A DNA stretch of 64,000 nt from Mesostigma viride (GCA_009746045.1 RPFO01000106.1:1299211-1363210), one strand, 5' to 3'. Numbered from the stretch's first letter, positions 38,420-47,128 are shown. Made by a program: numbers and translations. Notes: generated from the letters alone by a model not told the origin.

Positions 38420-39286
38420 CTAGGGCATTTTCGGGACCTGCAGCATTTCGGTGATGGTTTTGTCGAACGTCAACTCGATCCCCTGCTTTACGCACACTTC
38501 CTTGATGAACATCAACTTGTCGAGCGGATACGCGGTCGTCTTGCGGAATAGGTGCAGGCGCTTCTTGAAGGACGGGAAGTCTTCGCCGTACGCGTGCAGT
38601 TGTCCTATCCCGTGCGTCCAAGTCGTGAGTTCCTTGACTTCGATGATCAGATTGGTGTCTCGGCACAACAGGTCGATCTTCCCTCCTCGACACGACACCT
38701 CTCTTTCGGCGCCCAGAGCTTCGGCGAGGGTCTCTTGTATGCAGGCCTCCGTGGGAGGCTGAGGAACGAGAGACACCTCGACGATGTGGGGCGACGGGGG
38801 GCGATTCAGGGACGGATCCTTCTTGAAGCCGTGCACGTTCATGACGGAGTTGACGAGGGAGGGGAAGTCCTTGCAATTGGCGACCTTGGTGCGGAACAGA
38901 GGGGGCAGGTCGTCCAGTAGCGAGATTACGTGTTTGGCGCCTTCGACGGTGGCGGCGATGGGGAGAGAGCCGTAGCACTTGCCGGGGGGGTAGTACGAAA
39001 AGCATTGGGGCAAGTGTCCGAATCCGTGTCCGGTCCCGTGGGTCCTCTTCAACTTTTCGTAGACCGCCTTCGCCATCCTCTGCGCCGTGGAAGGCATCAT
39101 TCCGTCCTCGCGCATGTAGAGACACGTGGAAATTATATCGAGGACGTAGACGTATCCGTCCGGCGTGAACCTGACGGTATTGTGGTGGATGGTGTTCTCC
39201 TCCTGATCCGAATCCGGGACCTCGACCACCGGGGTATCCATTTTGATAAGGGTCGAGACAATGTTTTTGCGGAAATGAACAAACAT
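38420..39286 (-). CDS. Bro-N-like / PD-(D/E)XK nuclease fusion, unpaired copy
   Basis: 288 residues. N-terminal block VRFTPDGYVYVLDIISTCLY corresponds to the shared family start. The FPG-type block is less clear than in the other copies. The C-terminal nuclease part is intact: acidic helix (IQETLAEALGAEREVSC), GGKIDLLCRDTNLIIEVKE with D, E-x-K, then GIGQLHAYG and FPSFKKRLHLFRK. A linker of about 60 residues rich in Pro and basic residues separates the parts. No Bro-N-only partner is adjacent. The upstream gene at 39319 is divergent, 32 bp away. Confidence 0.78.
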   Translation of the reverse strand: MFVHFRKNIVSTLIKMDTPVVEVPDSDQEENTIHHNTVRFTPDGYVYVLDIISTCLYMREDGMMPSTAQRMAKAVYEKLKRTHGTGHGFGHLPQCFSYYPPGKCYGSLPIAATVEGAKHVISLLDDLPPLFRTKVANCKDFPSLVNSVMNVHGFKKDPSLNRPPSPHIVEVSLVPQPPTEACIQETLAEALGAEREVSCRGGKIDLLCRDTNLIIEVKELTTWTHGIGQLHAYGEDFPSFKKRLHLFRKTTAYPLDKLMFIKEVCVKQGIELTFDKTITEMLQVPKMP

Positions 39287-39312
39287 CGTGCGCGTTTTTT
39301 AACTGTTTAGTG

Positions 39313-39317
39313 TATAC
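39313..39317 (+). promoter_or_regulatory. TATAC element before F-box-like gene
   Basis: GTATAC lies one base before the start codon at 39319, after a T-run at 39294-39300. It is unusually close, implying a very short 5' leader. Confidence 0.5.
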
Positions 39318-39318
39318 T

Positions 39319-40170
39319 ATGGCTGGACGGAAGAAGCCTACTCGAGCGAAGGCCAAAACGACTAAGAAGAGAGTGAGACACAAGGTTCGTGCTGGCGATA
39401 CTAAAAAGACAGAGGGTAATAAGCCTGTCGAGTTGAGCTACCCCCCCGAAGTGTACAGCCTCCTTACCAATTATCTCCCTTCCGACGACGCGTTCCGATT
39501 GAGCGGCGTAGAGCGTTCCGCCAATAATGCTGTTTTAGAGGAGTTGCACGGGAATCGACGTCTCGAATCCGACGCTCTATTTGCTAGGAACGCGCACGAA
39601 AATGACCCCAACAATCCCGCGTTTCAGGAAATGGCCAATCGCTTCGGTGATAACATGCCGTATTACCAGAAACAAATGCGGGACAGCCTCGCTAGTTCGA
39701 GGAGCCGTGTCCAACTTGCGCCAGGAAGTCAACGCGATCCCGAAATGTCAAGAGGCGAAAACATGTACCGGGACCAGCTGGCGTATACGAAAACGCGCGA
39801 TTCCGCGGCAGACGAAGATCGTTTCTACTCGGATTGGGATTTGAAACAGAGGCGATTGCTTCTTCAAACACACAGAGATAATGAGCGCAGACGTATAAAG
39901 GCGTTATTTGCACCGAGAATATTACCGGAACATTACAAACCACCTGTCCCTATACTCGTCCCCTATGAGAGAAGATATGCTATGAATAGAGCGATGAAAC
40001 GGGATGTGGATTGGAACAGTGCAGAAAAGAGGCCGCTAATTGATAGTATTGTGACTTATAGAGTTTACAACCGCGACTATGATCCCTACACGAATGGTGC
40101 CGATATAGAGAGAATGAGACGTGATGCCGAAACCCGATTTCGATACAGGAATCAATCGTCCCAATCGTGA
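39319..40170 (+). CDS. F-box-like charged protein, 283 residues
   Basis: The N-terminus is basic and carries KKRVRHKVRAGD, a motif shared with the proteins at 29368 and 44414. Residues about 40-80 (YPPEVYSLLTNYLPSDDAFR and on, LSGVERSANNAVLEEL) match the F-box-like segment of the protein at 29368. The C-terminal two thirds is rich in Arg, Asp and Tyr and probably extended (YERRYAMNRAMKRDVDWNS). It lacks the N-terminal zinc knuckle of its relative. Its 3' end overlaps the convergent small gene by 19 bp. Confidence 0.65.
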   Translation: MAGRKKPTRAKAKTTKKRVRHKVRAGDTKKTEGNKPVELSYPPEVYSLLTNYLPSDDAFRLSGVERSANNAVLEELHGNRRLESDALFARNAHENDPNNPAFQEMANRFGDNMPYYQKQMRDSLASSRSRVQLAPGSQRDPEMSRGENMYRDQLAYTKTRDSAADEDRFYSDWDLKQRRLLLQTHRDNERRRIKALFAPRILPEHYKPPVPILVPYERRYAMNRAMKRDVDWNSAEKRPLIDSIVTYRVYNRDYDPYTNGADIERMRRDAETRFRYRNQSSQS

Positions 40171-40460
40171 TACACTATGTGGTGTCCCAGCACTATGTGG
40201 CCCGGAACATCGTCCCACTTCTCCTTGGGGGGGATTTTCCTCCACAGGTTGTACGTGCCTCCTCGGCAATCCGTGTCCATGCATATCGTCTGCAGATTCC
40301 CCGTCTGAATCCGAGGCCGCTTCTCTCGCGGCAACAACTCCAACTCTGCCAATGTCCACCCCGATTTCTTGTACTGCTCGAACGTCCATTCGGGTGGCAT
40401 TTCCATGCTCGATAGATCCACTCTGTCTGCGTTGGCCATTTCGAACGCGTCGTCGCACAT
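40152..40460 (-). CDS. Small protein, 102 residues, unrecognised
   Basis: It reads MCDDAFEMANADRVDL, then PPEWTFEQYKKSGWTLAELE, and ends VLGHHIVYHDWDD; the composition is that of a folded, acidic protein. No family is recognised. Its ATG overlaps the stop codon of the upstream gene as TAATG, so the two are read from adjoining frames of one strand with no gap. A messenger covering both is likely. Confidence 0.6.
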   Translation of the reverse strand: MCDDAFEMANADRVDLSSMEMPPEWTFEQYKKSGWTLAELELLPREKRPRIQTGNLQTICMDTDCRGGTYNLWRKIPPKEKWDDVPGHIVLGHHIVYHDWDD

Positions 40461-41419
40461 TAATACACGCCATTTAAAAAGGGCATCAGCGATTCCAAGG
40501 GGTTTGGAGACGGCTGACGTTGGATCCCTCGCGGTGGGCCGTATCCGCGGACGCGATGAGTGTCGAGGAGTGTCGCGATGAAGCGCAGGACCGCCTCTCG
40601 TTCTCGTTTTTGAGCGTCCGTCATCTCCGTGTCCCCCTCTTCCGGTCGCCTGATGGCCATCTCGATCATGGCCTTGTAGTTCTGGAGCCCGGAGTGCGCT
40701 GCGTGCGGGTCGAGGTTGACGAGATGCTGGAACATGACATGGAATTCGGGGAAGTAGTCTCCCTCGATGAGCTGCAACACGTCGATGGACGCGCGGCAGC
40801 CTTCGGCGCAGGTCATCATCATGGAGACCGAGTTCGCCGTCATGCGCTCGATCCCGGAGACGAGGGACTCCTTGTCTCTCATGTCTTTGACGATTTCAGG
40901 ATGCTGGAGGAGGTAGAGACAGGATTTTCGCTGGAAGCCGAGCTTCTTGACTTGGCGATCGAGCCTCCACATGTCGACTGGGTGAAACGGATGGCGCGTC
41001 ACGGGGTCCTCGAAATTTCCGGAGCAGAGGATGGTTTCGCAGAGACGAACGCAATGGAACCCCAAGACCTGGCGGTTTGGCAACACGAATTTGAAGACAG
41101 CCTCTCTGGAGGGGAGGTCGTCCATCGTGATGGGGTCTTGGCGGTTGTGAGGGATCAGAGACACGTGCTTGCGGATCGTCTTGCGCGCTCTTAGAAAAGG
41201 ACGCAAATATCGAACCCAGCGCTGGATCTTCGCCGCCGCCAAGTGCGCAGTGATTTTTTCCTCGATTTCCCTTCTCGAGGTGTTTGGCCGAATCTGCAAG
41301 CCACGCCAGGACGCGAGCTTTCGCAAAGTCGAGGTCGTCTCCGTAGACCAACATCGCGTGGGCGTGTTCTTCCATTTCCTACACGTTCTACGCAGGTAAT
41401 CTACTTTCATGGAGGGCAC
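40460..41419 (-). CDS. Protein with SAP-like segment and DPIT...DPVTR motifs
   Basis: 319 residues. The N-terminus (LRKLASWRGLQIRPNTSRRE) resembles a SAP DNA-binding helix pair, followed by an IQ-like basic helix (AKIQRWVRYLRPFLRARK). Next come DPITMDDLPS and GNFEDPVTRHPFHPVDMW, a pair common in giant-virus proteins and loosely like a U-box core. The C-terminal half is helical with a cysteine pair (MMMTCAEGC). The start may be the second Met (MKVDYL). Function is unknown; a role in ubiquitin transfer is possible but key residues are not certain. Confidence 0.62.
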   Translation of the reverse strand: MPSMKVDYLRRTCRKWKNTPTRCWSTETTSTLRKLASWRGLQIRPNTSRREIEEKITAHLAAAKIQRWVRYLRPFLRARKTIRKHVSLIPHNRQDPITMDDLPSREAVFKFVLPNRQVLGFHCVRLCETILCSGNFEDPVTRHPFHPVDMWRLDRQVKKLGFQRKSCLYLLQHPEIVKDMRDKESLVSGIERMTANSVSMMMTCAEGCRASIDVLQLIEGDYFPEFHVMFQHLVNLDPHAAHSGLQNYKAMIEMAIRRPEEGDTEMTDAQKREREAVLRFIATLLDTHRVRGYGPPRGIQRQPSPNPLESLMPFLNGVY

Positions 41420-41527
41420 GCATTCGACGAGCGCGGGGTGAGGGACGCGCTCTCATTAGAGAGTGAGAGGTTTTAATGGAGAGCCACAGACCGCTCTGGA
41501 TTTTTGGAGGGAAATCGGAGCGTTCCG

Positions 41528-41646
41528 ATTGGTCCGTTCGGTGTCCTTCTAGAAGGTCCTTTCCAGATGCGAATCTTTCTGGCATATTCTCTGGTTCTCT
41601 CCCGCGATTGGCTGATTTCGTCTGGCCTCATCCCGAATCCTATTGG
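41528..41646. promoter_or_regulatory. Three ATTGG (inverted CCAAT) boxes
   Basis: ATTGG occurs at 41528, 41607 and 41642, 90-200 bp before the start at 41734. The same kind of box precedes the intron-bearing zinc-finger gene and the palindrome-arm genes. Confidence 0.5.
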
Positions 41647-41733
41647 CTGGCCCCGAGACTGAGAGGAGGACAAATGTGGGGCAGGCACCACGAAACAGGC
41701 ACCAGTCCCGAATCCGAGCAGACATCCACAGCC

Positions 41734-42606
41734 ATGTTGAAGCTCACGCCCGAGCTCGAATCCAACGTCCGCACGGCGGCTCTCATTCTGTCTGGGTGCG
41801 CTTCTACCAAGGACGTGTGCGAGAGCGTCGGCCATGCGTTGATGCAAGCGACGAATTCGTCCTTTCCCGAACGCGAACTGCCCCTCGGACAGGCTCGAAA
41901 CCTGGCGAGGGTGGTGCGAACGGCGTGGATGGTCGGCGACGTGGGGCTTTTTCTTTTGGATCTGAAGTCGATCATGCCCGACTTCGGATGCCCCGTCATG
42001 TTCGACTCCCGCTGCATTTCTATGTGCGGACAAGACTGGGTGCATCTGTTCGCCTCCGCCCACGCCGCTTTCGGGCTCCGAATGGATCCCGTCCCCACCG
42101 GTTTGGCGGGCTTTTATTCCCTCGGGGATTCGTGGGAGGCTCGCGATCTGAAGCGTCACATCGACGAGGATTACGGATTTCTCATCGCCGCAGGGGAGGC
42201 CGTGAACCGGTTCTTCTTCTCCACGCAGAAGGACGCGAGAGTGAATGGCTACCTCCTCTTCTTGCTGAAGTCGTGCATGGATTACCACCTCGCGAACGGC
42301 GTGATATTTTGCCTCGGTGCTCACCTGATCTCCGTGATGAGCTCCGGCGTCTCGGTGGAGAGACTGAAGCCGATTCTGGAGGACGTTCTCTGCCATTTCA
42401 GTCGCTGCATGTCGTTCGACGACAAGGAAAACCTCGCCCCCTTGGGAGTGCAGTTGCGCGTGGAGTCAGAGCCTTCTTCGAAGCGCCACCGCGTCAAGGA
42501 GGATGGCGAGAGAGCACCTCTCCAGGAACTGGATGAGAAACGCGTCCCGAAGCCCAACAGGATCGTTGGCCGCTTTGAGGATGGCGGCTTTCGTTTTTTC
42601 AAGTAG
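41734..42606 (+). CDS. Helical protein, 290 residues, unrecognised
   Basis: It starts MLKLTPELESNVRTAALILS. The frame is open 258 bp further upstream, but that stretch contains three CCAAT-type boxes and reads poorly as protein, so this ATG is preferred. The body is mostly helical with scattered cysteines (SRCISMCGQDWVHLFASAHA). The tail (LQELDEKRVPKPNRIVGRFE) is charged and follows a basic nuclear-signal-like KRHRVKEDG. No domain is recognised. Confidence 0.6.
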   Translation: MLKLTPELESNVRTAALILSGCASTKDVCESVGHALMQATNSSFPERELPLGQARNLARVVRTAWMVGDVGLFLLDLKSIMPDFGCPVMFDSRCISMCGQDWVHLFASAHAAFGLRMDPVPTGLAGFYSLGDSWEARDLKRHIDEDYGFLIAAGEAVNRFFFSTQKDARVNGYLLFLLKSCMDYHLANGVIFCLGAHLISVMSSGVSVERLKPILEDVLCHFSRCMSFDDKENLAPLGVQLRVESEPSSKRHRVKEDGERAPLQELDEKRVPKPNRIVGRFEDGGFRFFK

Positions 42607-42713
42607 AATGTTTACGATCTGACGCATTATAACGTATTCTGTGAAATAAAAGAGTATTCCCACAAACATGCAAAATTTATGACAACATAACTGTGATGAT
42701 AAAACAATCGCGC

Positions 42714-42893
42714 ATGGGATCCTGCTTTTCAAAGCGTGCCAATAGAACTAAGAGTTTCTCTTCGGGGGATTCGTATGTCGTTTGTAACGGTAGAGTGATC
42801 CACGAGCCGGAATACGAAAGTGAGAAGTCGATAGCTGGCGTACCACCTCGCCTACGTGGCGAGAATCGGCATCGACCAATCCTAGCGTTGTAA
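42714..42893 (+). CDS. Small N-acylated protein candidate (MGSCFSKR)
   Basis: 59 residues beginning MGSCFSKRANRTKS. Gly2 with Ser6 fits the N-myristoyl-transferase consensus, and Cys4 is placed for palmitoylation, so the protein is likely to sit on the inner face of a membrane. A basic patch follows, as in Src-type anchors. An ATG 21 bp upstream (MMIKQSR) would abolish the signal, so I choose this start. No other domain is seen. Giant viruses have myristoylated virion proteins; the role here is inferred. Confidence 0.5.
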   Translation: MGSCFSKRANRTKSFSSGDSYVVCNGRVIHEPEYESEKSIAGVPPRLRGENRHRPILAL

Positions 42894-42989
42894 TAGAAAT
42901 CGATGAAAAATGGGGCGATTGTTGAAAGCTGTCGCCTATGTAAACAAAAAAAATAAGGAGGAGAGAGTGTGCACGCGTTACCGAGCGAA

Positions 42990-44045
42990 ATGGAGATCGT
43001 GAGACAGGAGGTGAGGAGGGGTATGAACGAAGAGGAGAAGCGTCTAGCGTCTCTCATGTGCGAATTTCTGTCATCCGATCGCGTGACTGTGCCATACGAA
43101 AACACGGTGAGCACGAAACATTTTTTCGACGTGTTCGGAGACTATTGCGAGGACAAGGGCCGAGATCGGTACGAGATGGATAAGAAAGACAAACGTTTCT
43201 GGATTTCTCTGTTGTCCGAGTTTTCTGTCGGCGTGAACTTTGGAGATCGAGGCGCTGTCACATCGTTGGCGGTGCACCCAGGGATTCGAGGGGAGATAAA
43301 GAACAAAGAGTTGCTGCCTGTTCCTCCTTCTATCGCTACGATGCAATTCCCAACGGGGGCAAACATTCCCACGGACGTGTCTGCGTATTTGAGGGAGATG
43401 GCGGGGGACAAGGTTCGTATCCCGGACTTGAACGACGGCTCGTTGTGGAGGTGGCGAGATCTGGACTGGCCGCATATGGAGCCTTACATGCTCCATTCCA
43501 TCCACGAGTACTTGAAAGTGCTGAAGACTCAGAAGAAGAAGCTGCACGCGGACATGTACTCGTGGATCCGGATGTACAAGAACATGATTTCGGATTACCT
43601 GTACGACAACAATCAGGACAAGGTTAAGAGAGGGAGGAAGGGCGATTTTTTCCGAGCGGAGTGCGGGTGGTCTGACGACGAGGAGGGGGCACACGCGGCA
43701 AAGAAGAAGAGGGAGGACGACGCGAGCATGATGGATTTGTTCGACTTATTCATGAACGGGCGCATCGTGTTCGAAGATCCGGCGGGCGCGGTCCAGACTC
43801 CGGTGTTGCTCCACCTGTTTTGCGACAAGTTCTTGAAGGGGAAGAAGACGCTGACTCAGGAGCGCCTGCGCGAGTTGGCGACGAAATGGGGGCTGACCTG
43901 CACGGGCCGAAAGAGGAGGGACATCGGAGGAGGCAAGAAAATAAACAGCACGTGGGTAGAGGGGATCCGCGTGGCGGAGGGGGTCGATGTCAGTGGCACG
44001 CGCTCCGTGGCCGGCGACGACGGAGGAGAAGAGTCAGAGTATTGA
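42990..44045 (+). CDS. Unrecognised protein with acidic/basic linkers, 351 residues
   Basis: It begins MEIVRQEVRRGMNEEEKR. Two related-looking segments are visible: residues about 30-70 (VSTKHFFDVFGDYCEDKGRD) and about 260-300 (AGAVQTPVLLHLFCDKFLKG). Each is a helix pair followed by a short turn and could be a winged-helix-like module as in DNA primases or Cro-like viral proteins. Between them a central part has NDGSLWRWRDLDWPH. The C-terminus is acidic. I cannot assign a family. Confidence 0.6.
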   Translation: MEIVRQEVRRGMNEEEKRLASLMCEFLSSDRVTVPYENTVSTKHFFDVFGDYCEDKGRDRYEMDKKDKRFWISLLSEFSVGVNFGDRGAVTSLAVHPGIRGEIKNKELLPVPPSIATMQFPTGANIPTDVSAYLREMAGDKVRIPDLNDGSLWRWRDLDWPHMEPYMLHSIHEYLKVLKTQKKKLHADMYSWIRMYKNMISDYLYDNNQDKVKRGRKGDFFRAECGWSDDEEGAHAAKKKREDDASMMDLFDLFMNGRIVFEDPAGAVQTPVLLHLFCDKFLKGKKTLTQERLRELATKWGLTCTGRKRRDIGGGKKINSTWVEGIRVAEGVDVSGTRSVAGDDGGEESEY

Positions 44046-44101
44046 CTCTCTCTCTGTCTATATACATAGAGCCGGTGAAAAAAGGCATCCTTTGAACGCA
44101 C

Positions 44102-44329
44102 CTACGGTAGCCTTCTCAGAACCTGGACCAGTTCGTGGACGTACGCGGCCTTGAGTTCCGTCGTCGTAACGGGGACGTTTTTGTGGGCGATTCTCTCTTC
44201 CACGCGAGTTAAGAGGAGCTGGGCCGTTGCAGAGGAAACGCCGAGGTGGTGTCTGAACGTCAGCAATATCATATTTCTCTGTTCGGGTGTTATCGTCGAA
44301 TGATCGCGGGGGGGGTTGTAGTCCTTCAT
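44102..44329 (-). CDS. Small helical protein, 75 residues
   Basis: It reads MKDYNPPRDHSTITPEQRNM, with amphipathic helices after it (TAQLLLTRVEERIAHKN, then LKAAYVHELVQVLRR). The composition and lack of low complexity suggest a real small folded protein. No family is recognised. It lies between a convergent 351-residue protein gene and the start of other minus-strand genes. Confidence 0.5.
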   Translation of the reverse strand: MKDYNPPRDHSTITPEQRNMILLTFRHHLGVSSATAQLLLTRVEERIAHKNVPVTTTELKAAYVHELVQVLRRLP

Positions 44330-44413
44330 AGACGCATCTCTGTGTACATGCTATTTTGTTCGATCATAAATGCAGTAAATGAATACCGATGTCAACCTTC
44401 CATTGCTCGCAAC

Positions 44414-45757
44414 TTATTTAATTCTCTTTTCCTCAAAGGCTTTTGTCCACCGAAATCCGGGTTGACGCACTTCATCGATTCGGTCATTTATCCTTCGAGG
44501 AGGAGGATTGCGTTGATAGTCTTCCAACTCCCGCTTAAACAGGAAAGGTCTCATTGTGTGAATGTAGTCACCGCCGGACCAAATACGTTCGTGTCGTTGA
44601 AAGAACGGATCGTGACCTTGATACTTTCTATCAGATATGAGTTTTCCGTCTTCATCTCGCAAGTGCCGGTAATGTACCGCGTGCACCATTTCGTGGGTGA
44701 GTAATCTCAGAAGCCATTCCAATTGAGATTTAACTGGAACTCCTTCGTGAACTAAACGGGCAGCTCGCCACAGATAGGTTTTGTGAGATCCGAACAGGTC
44801 CTCGAGGAAATCTCTGTTAATTATGATTCGTTTCCCACCCCATGTCGCATAACCTGCCGTCTGATTGTTTGTATCGAATCTTCTGAACTGAAAGACGACA
44901 TCCTTGGGAAAACCGCCACCAAAAATGTATTTGTCGACGACACCCGCCGCTATCTCGAGGTCCAAGGGAGTCATAACCAACCTCTTTCCGTCATAAATTT
45001 TGTCCGCTTTTTTACCACTAAAACGCTCGAACTCCTGGATTGCTTGGTTGTAGAGAATGGACATGTCCCCAAGAGGAGGCAGGGCTTTCTCGAATCGTCT
45101 GGCGATGTCTGGTCCGGGTCGTCGGTCCACATGGGCTCCTCGTTCCCTGGGCATACTCCTCAAATCGAGCTTCCCGCTTCTGATATCGTCCTTGAATTGT
45201 TGAAGGTCCTTCCTGAAGTTATCGAGGCTGAATTCTTCGGGGGGTGGGGCGTATCGCGCTGTAAACTCGACGAGCGCATTCGGCCTCTCCATTTTCAACG
45301 ATTCCGGATTGAACCACGTGTTCTCGTTGGAAGGGTCATCCGCCCGCCTCGTGAATTGTCTCCATTCGTATTCCTCGGCCAGGAGTCGGGCTTTATTCTT
45401 TTTTTCCCGCGCGATTTTATCCGATTCTACTCTTCCGTATAATTCGTGCATCTTCCCCTTGAGTCCCGAGTAAATTGCTCGCTTGTCCAGAAACGGATTG
45501 CTCGCATCGTACGCGATTCTCTTTATTACGTTCCGTGGAATTTGATCGTAAAGGGATTGCATGTGCGGATCCACTGGCCTCGTCGACAGACCGTTGTCTA
45601 GCGGTCCCTCTTCGGTCTGCGATAGTTTAATCGTGCCTATATCATCCCCGTCGGAGGGACGAGTCGGCACCAGGGACCCTGCTCTTACCACGTGTTTGGC
45701 TTTTCGTTTCGGCGTCGACCGTTTCGCGGTCTTTGCGCAGTTCTTACGAACTGGCAT
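44414..45757 (-). CDS. SprT-like zinc metalloprotease
   Basis: 447 residues. The zinc site is HEMVH at about 354-358, within LLTHEMVHAVHYRH, followed 25-30 residues later by QGHDPFF, which corresponds to the third ligand (HG-x-x-F) of SprT/Spartan-type proteases. Spartan cuts proteins covalently trapped on DNA; the viral role is unknown. The N-terminus is basic with KRKAKHVVRAGS, shared with two F-box-like proteins of the window. A helical middle (MHELYGRVESDKIAREKK) and a conserved-looking FKDDIRSGKLDLRSMPRERG lead into the protease part. A paralog lies at 58673-59833. Confidence 0.78.
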   Translation of the reverse strand: MPVRKNCAKTAKRSTPKRKAKHVVRAGSLVPTRPSDGDDIGTIKLSQTEEGPLDNGLSTRPVDPHMQSLYDQIPRNVIKRIAYDASNPFLDKRAIYSGLKGKMHELYGRVESDKIAREKKNKARLLAEEYEWRQFTRRADDPSNENTWFNPESLKMERPNALVEFTARYAPPPEEFSLDNFRKDLQQFKDDIRSGKLDLRSMPRERGAHVDRRPGPDIARRFEKALPPLGDMSILYNQAIQEFERFSGKKADKIYDGKRLVMTPLDLEIAAGVVDKYIFGGGFPKDVVFQFRRFDTNNQTAGYATWGGKRIIINRDFLEDLFGSHKTYLWRAARLVHEGVPVKSQLEWLLRLLTHEMVHAVHYRHLRDEDGKLISDRKYQGHDPFFQRHERIWSGGDYIHTMRPFLFKRELEDYQRNPPPRRINDRIDEVRQPGFRWTKAFEEKRIK

Positions 45758-45841
45758 GTCTTAATTTGACACGAACATAAATATATTTTTGATTTGCTCC
45801 ACTCGGATCTGTGTAAAAAAATTATTCGTCTGAGTATACTG

Positions 45842-45846
45842 TATAC
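45842..45846 (+). promoter_or_regulatory. TATAC element, doubled
   Basis: GTATACTGTATAC ends just before the start codon at 45850, giving two overlapping TATAC copies. It drives the 100-residue protein gene. Confidence 0.5.
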
Positions 45847-45849
45847 ATT

Positions 45850-46152
45850 ATGGACATCCTGCGAAAGTCGACAGTTGCTCCTCGCGCCCCACCTCCGTCG
45901 AGCGGACCGGTCATCATCCCTACGAGCGTGAAGGACCAAGAGGACCAGATCAATCAGGTGAACGAGGCGACGAAGGAATTGTACAAGATGATGAGGGGAA
46001 AGATGGTAAAAGATAGGCCCGTTAAGACGGACAACAAGCCGCCGAGACCTCAAGGGCACGGGGAATCCGCCGTTGTGATCGGGATGCAGGTCGACGCGTT
46101 GACGAAGGGCAAGGTCGTGGCGAAGAAGAATCTGTTCAGCGGTGGGCGGTAA
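45850..46152 (+). CDS. Small charged protein, 100 residues
   Basis: It starts MDILRKSTVAPRAPPPSSGP and has a coiled-coil-like centre (DQEDQINQVNEATKELYKMM) and a basic, Pro-rich end. No family is recognised. It has the doubled TATAC promoter element of the presumed late class, which suggests a virion component. It overlaps the 3' end of the convergent gene by 17 bp. Confidence 0.6.
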   Translation: MDILRKSTVAPRAPPPSSGPVIIPTSVKDQEDQINQVNEATKELYKMMRGKMVKDRPVKTDNKPPRPQGHGESAVVIGMQVDALTKGKVVAKKNLFSGGR

Positions 46153-46630
46153 CGAGTTCTAGGAGGATCGTGAACTTGTTGCCCCCTAGATTCAGAAGGT
46201 CGTTCGAGGCGGATGGCAAGTCGAAGATCTCCACTCGTATCGAGGTAACCCCATTGAGTTCCGGGGTGAAAATGATGGCGTCGTCGATCTCCCGGGCCGG
46301 TGTGTAGACCTCCACGCCGTTGGGGACGACGAAGAAGTGAGCCCTTCCGGCGTGGAAGTGAGCGGGCGTCATGGTGGATCCCGAGGCGGGGACCGCGGTA
46401 AACACTTTCGTGAGTGGGTCCCGCCCGAGGTGGACGCTGACAGCGGTGGCTCCGTTGGCGGTGGGAGGGATGTGAGCCCACACGAGACGACAGGACTCCA
46501 CGTTCCTTACGGGGTGTTGCAATTCGAACACCGTGTCTCTTTCGAGGTTCGTGCCAGTGAGCAGGATCTGCGTGCGTTTCGAGCCGTTGTTGTGAATTTG
46601 CAAAGGACACGATTGCAAGGCGGAGTTCAT
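46136..46630 (-). CDS. Beta-rich virion-type protein, 164 residues
   Basis: It starts MNSALQSCPLQIHNNGSKRT. An upstream ATG on the same frame would overlap the divergent gene at 46663 and is rejected. The sequence alternates hydrophobic and polar residues as in a beta sandwich (VFELQHPVRNVESCRLVWAH, SIRVEIFDLPSASNDLLNLG). I recognise this general type from giant-virus capsid-associated proteins but cannot name a family. Its neighbours are small presumed virion proteins. Confidence 0.6.
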   Translation of the reverse strand: MNSALQSCPLQIHNNGSKRTQILLTGTNLERDTVFELQHPVRNVESCRLVWAHIPPTANGATAVSVHLGRDPLTKVFTAVPASGSTMTPAHFHAGRAHFFVVPNGVEVYTPAREIDDAIIFTPELNGVTSIRVEIFDLPSASNDLLNLGGNKFTILLELVTAHR

Positions 46631-46662
46631 CGTGATAATTATCGCCGTGATAATTTGTAACG

Positions 46663-47100
46663 ATGCATTACGGATCTCGGTATAGGCGCAAGGCGACGAG
46701 GCGGCCAACGAGACCACCGCCTAGACATTACGGACGCGGTTGGGGCGGGGCATCTAGAATGAGAAACGCGTCGTGGGAGAGGTACTCCCCTCCTCGCAAC
46801 TTCCGTCCCATGAAAAGCTACAGTCGTCGCGCGCCCGCGCGACGATCGGCCGCTCCTTCCATGCGCGCGATGCCGCCATCGATGCAGATGCCTTTACGAA
46901 TGGGTCCGATGGCGCAACGGATGGCCCCGTACGGGTTGCAGGCTCAGAATCCGGCCATGATGCAACACCGGTTCATGCCGCCGACGTACGGGCAGGGGCA
47001 CTCTATGCCTCCTCCTCCTCCTCCTCCTTCGGCGCCATCTCCGGCGCCGACCGCTCCCGGGTTTTTCGGCAGAATCGGCCAATTCTTCCGAGGCGGATAA
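46663..47100 (+). CDS. Arg/Pro/Met-rich protein with amphipathic tail
   Basis: 145 residues. The first half is rich in Arg, Tyr, Ser and Gly (YRRKATRRPTRPPPRHYGRG). The middle has Met-Pro repeats (MRAMPPSMQMPLRMGPMAQR), then a proline run. The end GFFGRIGQFFRGG could be an amphipathic membrane-binding helix. Low complexity makes homology calls unsafe. Its position in a block of small structural-type genes suggests a packaged DNA- or membrane-binding protein. Confidence 0.6.
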   Translation: MHYGSRYRRKATRRPTRPPPRHYGRGWGGASRMRNASWERYSPPRNFRPMKSYSRRAPARRSAAPSMRAMPPSMQMPLRMGPMAQRMAPYGLQAQNPAMMQHRFMPPTYGQGHSMPPPPPPPSAPSPAPTAPGFFGRIGQFFRGG

Positions 47101-47128
47101 ATTTTGTAGTGTCGATAATATGTAGCGA

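Noticed and set aside
41476..41733. N-terminal extension of 86 residues on the gene at 41734
   Set aside because: The segment holds three ATTGG boxes at promoter distance and has no protein-like pattern.
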